Assembly: GCA_000759655.1 (NCBI GenBank)
Contig: JPYW01000888.1
Coordinates: 1 to 7,273 of the forward strand
DNA from: Acidicaldus organivorans
GTDB lineage: Bacteria > Pseudomonadota > Alphaproteobacteria > Acetobacterales > Acetobacteraceae
Length of the DNA stretch: 7,273 nt
Reading direction: 5' to 3'
Each line of letters begins with the position of its first letter. Positions within the stretch are counted from its first letter, which is position 1. Of this stretch, positions 5,491 through 7,273 are shown piece after piece. Made by a program: the position numbers and the translations under genes. The notes beneath the pieces are model-generated. The model worked only from the letters and a program-made list of their open reading frames with translations. It did not search any database and was not told the origin of the DNA.

Positions 5491-7273
5491 TTACGGCTGA
5501 AAGACGTAATGGCCGGGAGCGGGGCCGAGGGGGGCATAGCCGCGCTCGGCCCGTCCCATCGGAGGCGGCGGCCCGGGCGGGCCGGAGCGTTCGGCAAGCC
5601 AGGCGAACCAGGAGGGCCACCACGAGCCTTCTTCGAGGCGCGCTTTTTCCAGCCACTCGTCGGGGCCGAGATAGGGGTCGCCCGGGCGGCGGGTGCGGAT
5701 GCGGAAATGGCGGCGGGGATGGCCGGGCTCGCTCACGATCCCCGCATTGTGCCCGCCTGAGGTCAGCACGAAAGTGATCTCGCCGTCATTGAGAAGGTGG
5801 ATCTTGTGCACCGAGTGCCAGGGGGCGACGTGATCGTTCTCGGTGCCGACCACGAAGAAGGGCCCCCGTATGTCGCGCACCGAAATCGCATGCCCATCGA
5901 CGGTGAACCGGCCCTCGGCGAGATCGTTATTGAGGTAGAAATGGTGCAGGTATTCGCTGTGCATGCGATAGGGCATGCGGGTGGTATCGGCGTTCCAGAC
6001 CATGAGGTCGTTGGGATGTTCCCGCTCGCCGAGCAGGTATTCCCGCACCATGCGCGACCAGATGAGATCCTGCGACCGCAGCAGCTGGAAGGTGCCCGCC
6101 ATCTGGCGGTTATCGAGATAGCCCTGCTGCCACATGATGTCGTCGAGCAAGGCGAGCTGGCGTTCGGTGATGAAGAGCTGAAGCTCGCCGGCTTCGGTGA
6201 AATCGGTCTGGGCGGCGAACAGGGTGACGCTCGCGAGCGGGTTGTCCGGGCTGCGGGCGAGCCCTGCCGCCGTCACCGAAAGAAGCGTGCCGCCCAGGCA
6301 ATAACCGCAGGCATGCAGACGCGGGCTTCCTGAAATCGCCCGCACCGCCTCGATCGCGGCGAGCACGGCGCGGCGGTAGTCATCGAAGCCGATGTCTCGG
6401 TCCTCCGCGGTCGGATTGCGCCAGGAGATGCAAAAGACGGTGAAGCCCGCCGCCACCAGATGGCGGACCAGCGAATTGTGGGGCGAGAGGTCGAGGATGT
6501 AATATTTCATGATCCAGGCCGGAACGATGAGGACCGGCTCGGGATGGACCGTCTCGGTTCTCGGGGCGTATTGCAGGAGCTCGATGAGGTGGTTGCGGAA
6601 GACCACCTTGCCGGTCGTGGCGGCGATGTCCTTGCCCACTTTGAGCGGCAGGCGCGAGCGGCCGCGGAACGTCGCGGCGAGGTCTTCGAGCAGGTTGCGG
6701 TAGCCTCTCACGAAATTCAGCCCGCCGCTCTTGAGCGTGGCGTCGATCACCTCCGGGTTGAGGTTGGGGAAGTTGGAGGGGGCATAGGGATCGAGCGCCT
6801 GGCGGAGGAGGAAGGAGACGAGGCGGCGATTGGCGGGAGCGACGCCGGAGACGCCCCGCGTGGCGTCCTCGAAGAAGTTCTGGAGGCGGAGGAAGCTTCG
6901 CATCCACCACGAGAAGGGCCAGCTCTGCCAGAGGGGCGAGGCGAAACGGTGATCGACCGGCGAGGGCTGCACCGGCGGGGACGGCAAGGCCAGCGCATCG
7001 CGCCAGACGGCCTCCCAATTGGCCAGCGCCTCGCGGAAGAGCTCGCTCTGGCGATGGGGGTGGGTGGCGAGCGCCGACAGCCAGTCGGCGAAGGCAAGCC
7101 CGATCGCCTCGGCCGAGAACCCTCCGGTGAGCTTGCCGCGCCAGGCGTTGAGTAGCCGGTCGAGATCGGCGGGAAGGACGGGGGCGAGCGAGGCCGCCGG
7201 TTGCGGCATCGGGGGAGCGGATGCGCCGTGAGGGGCTGGCGTGGGCGTGGGTGCGGGCAGGGCGGGTTTGGCG
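5491..7273 (-). CDS. phaC: Poly(3-hydroxyalkanoate) synthase PhaC, class I-like (5' end outside window)
   Basis: Polymerises (R)-3-hydroxyacyl-CoA into PHA at the granule surface. An alpha/beta-hydrolase fold with the PhaC lipase-like box GYCLGG is present. Counted from the ATG at 7209, the catalytic triad is Cys304, Asp459 (TENDHVAPW) and His487 (SGGHNAGIVSEPGHP). Other family stretches are NFPNLNPEVI, VVFRNHLIELLQY, LIVPAWIMKYYILDLSPHNSLV, FCISWRNP, TLFAAQTDFTEAGEL and MVWNADTTRMPYRMH. The C-terminus ends in a Pro-rich stretch and GHYVFQP. From 7209 the product is 572 residues, close to class I length. However, the frame stays open through a further 21 codons to the window edge, rich in Pro and Ala, and the ATG at 7209 has no ribosome binding site. 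The true start is therefore probably upstream, giving the disordered N-terminal tail common in these enzymes. No PhaE or PhaR partner gene is visible, which fits a stand-alone synthase. Confidence 0.93.
   Translation of the reverse strand, partial: AKPALPAPTPTPAPHGASAPPMPQPAASLAPVLPADLDRLLNAWRGKLTGGFSAEAIGLAFADWLSALATHPHRQSELFREALANWEAVWRDALALPSPPVQPSPVDHRFASPLWQSWPFSWWMRSFLRLQNFFEDATRGVSGVAPANRRLVSFLLRQALDPYAPSNFPNLNPEVIDATLKSGGLNFVRGYRNLLEDLAATFRGRSRLPLKVGKDIAATTGKVVFRNHLIELLQYAPRTETVHPEPVLIVPAWIMKYYILDLSPHNSLVRHLVAAGFTVFCISWRNPTAEDRDIGFDDYRRAVLAAIEAVRAISGSPRLHACGYCLGGTLLSVTAAGLARSPDNPLASVTLFAAQTDFTEAGELQLFITERQLALLDDIMWQQGYLDNRQMAGTFQLLRSQDLIWSRMVREYLLGEREHPNDLMVWNADTTRMPYRMHSEYLHHFYLNNDLAEGRFTVDGHAISVRDIRGPFFVVGTENDHVAPWHSVHKIHLLNDGEITFVLTSGGHNAGIVSEPGHPRRHFRIRTRRPGDPYLGPDEWLEKARLEEGSWWPSWFAWLAERSGPPGPPPPMGRAERGYAPLGPAPGHYVFQP

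Noticed and set aside
6460..7155. Plus-strand open frame (231 codons) opposite phaC
   Set aside because: It is antisense to strongly conserved PhaC sequence and shows no motif of its own.

Overview
The window comes from a very GC-rich bacterium. The gene types (a pstB-phoU-phoB run, an Fnr/FixK-type operator, an alphaproteobacterial-style PHA synthase and a fused enoyl-CoA hydratase/phosphotransacetylase) point to an alphaproteobacterium, perhaps a Rhodospirillales/Acetobacterales relative. That placement is inference; there is no rRNA or other marker here.

Left third, plus strand (1-1832): the end of a phosphate-response operon, namely the 3' end of pstB, then phoU and phoB, tightly packed, with the phoB start inside the phoU end. 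PstB is the ATPase of the high-affinity phosphate importer, PhoU is the negative modulator linking transporter and sensor kinase, and PhoB is the response regulator. Convergent to phoB is a 97-residue gene for a small protein resembling a degenerate GIY-YIG domain (1851-2144, minus).

Right two thirds, minus strand (2334-7273, read right to left): a polyhydroxyalkanoate (PHA) module. Order of transcription is phaC (5' end beyond the window), a bifunctional (R)-specific enoyl-CoA hydratase/phosphate acyltransferase gene, a phasin-like granule protein gene, and a fabI-type enoyl reductase gene. The hydratase can make (R)-3-hydroxyacyl-CoA for PhaC, the phasin would coat the granule, and FabI and the phosphoacyltransferase half tie the module to acyl and acetyl-phosphate metabolism. 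A perfect Fnr/FixK-type box (TTGAT-N4-ATCAA, 3789-3802) lies upstream of the phasin-fabI pair, suggesting low-oxygen control.

The most striking feature is at 4165-4360. The phosphoacyltransferase half of the fusion gene is broken by a 79-nt insertion consisting of an inverted copy of neighbouring gene sequence flanked by a 26-nt direct repeat. This creates a perfect 71-nt inverted repeat with a 36-nt spacer. Removing 79 nt restores an uninterrupted 469-residue frame, so this is either a very recent template-switch mutation or a sequencing/assembly chimera. I found no mobile element, CRISPR array, tRNA or rRNA, and no clearly novel multi-gene system.
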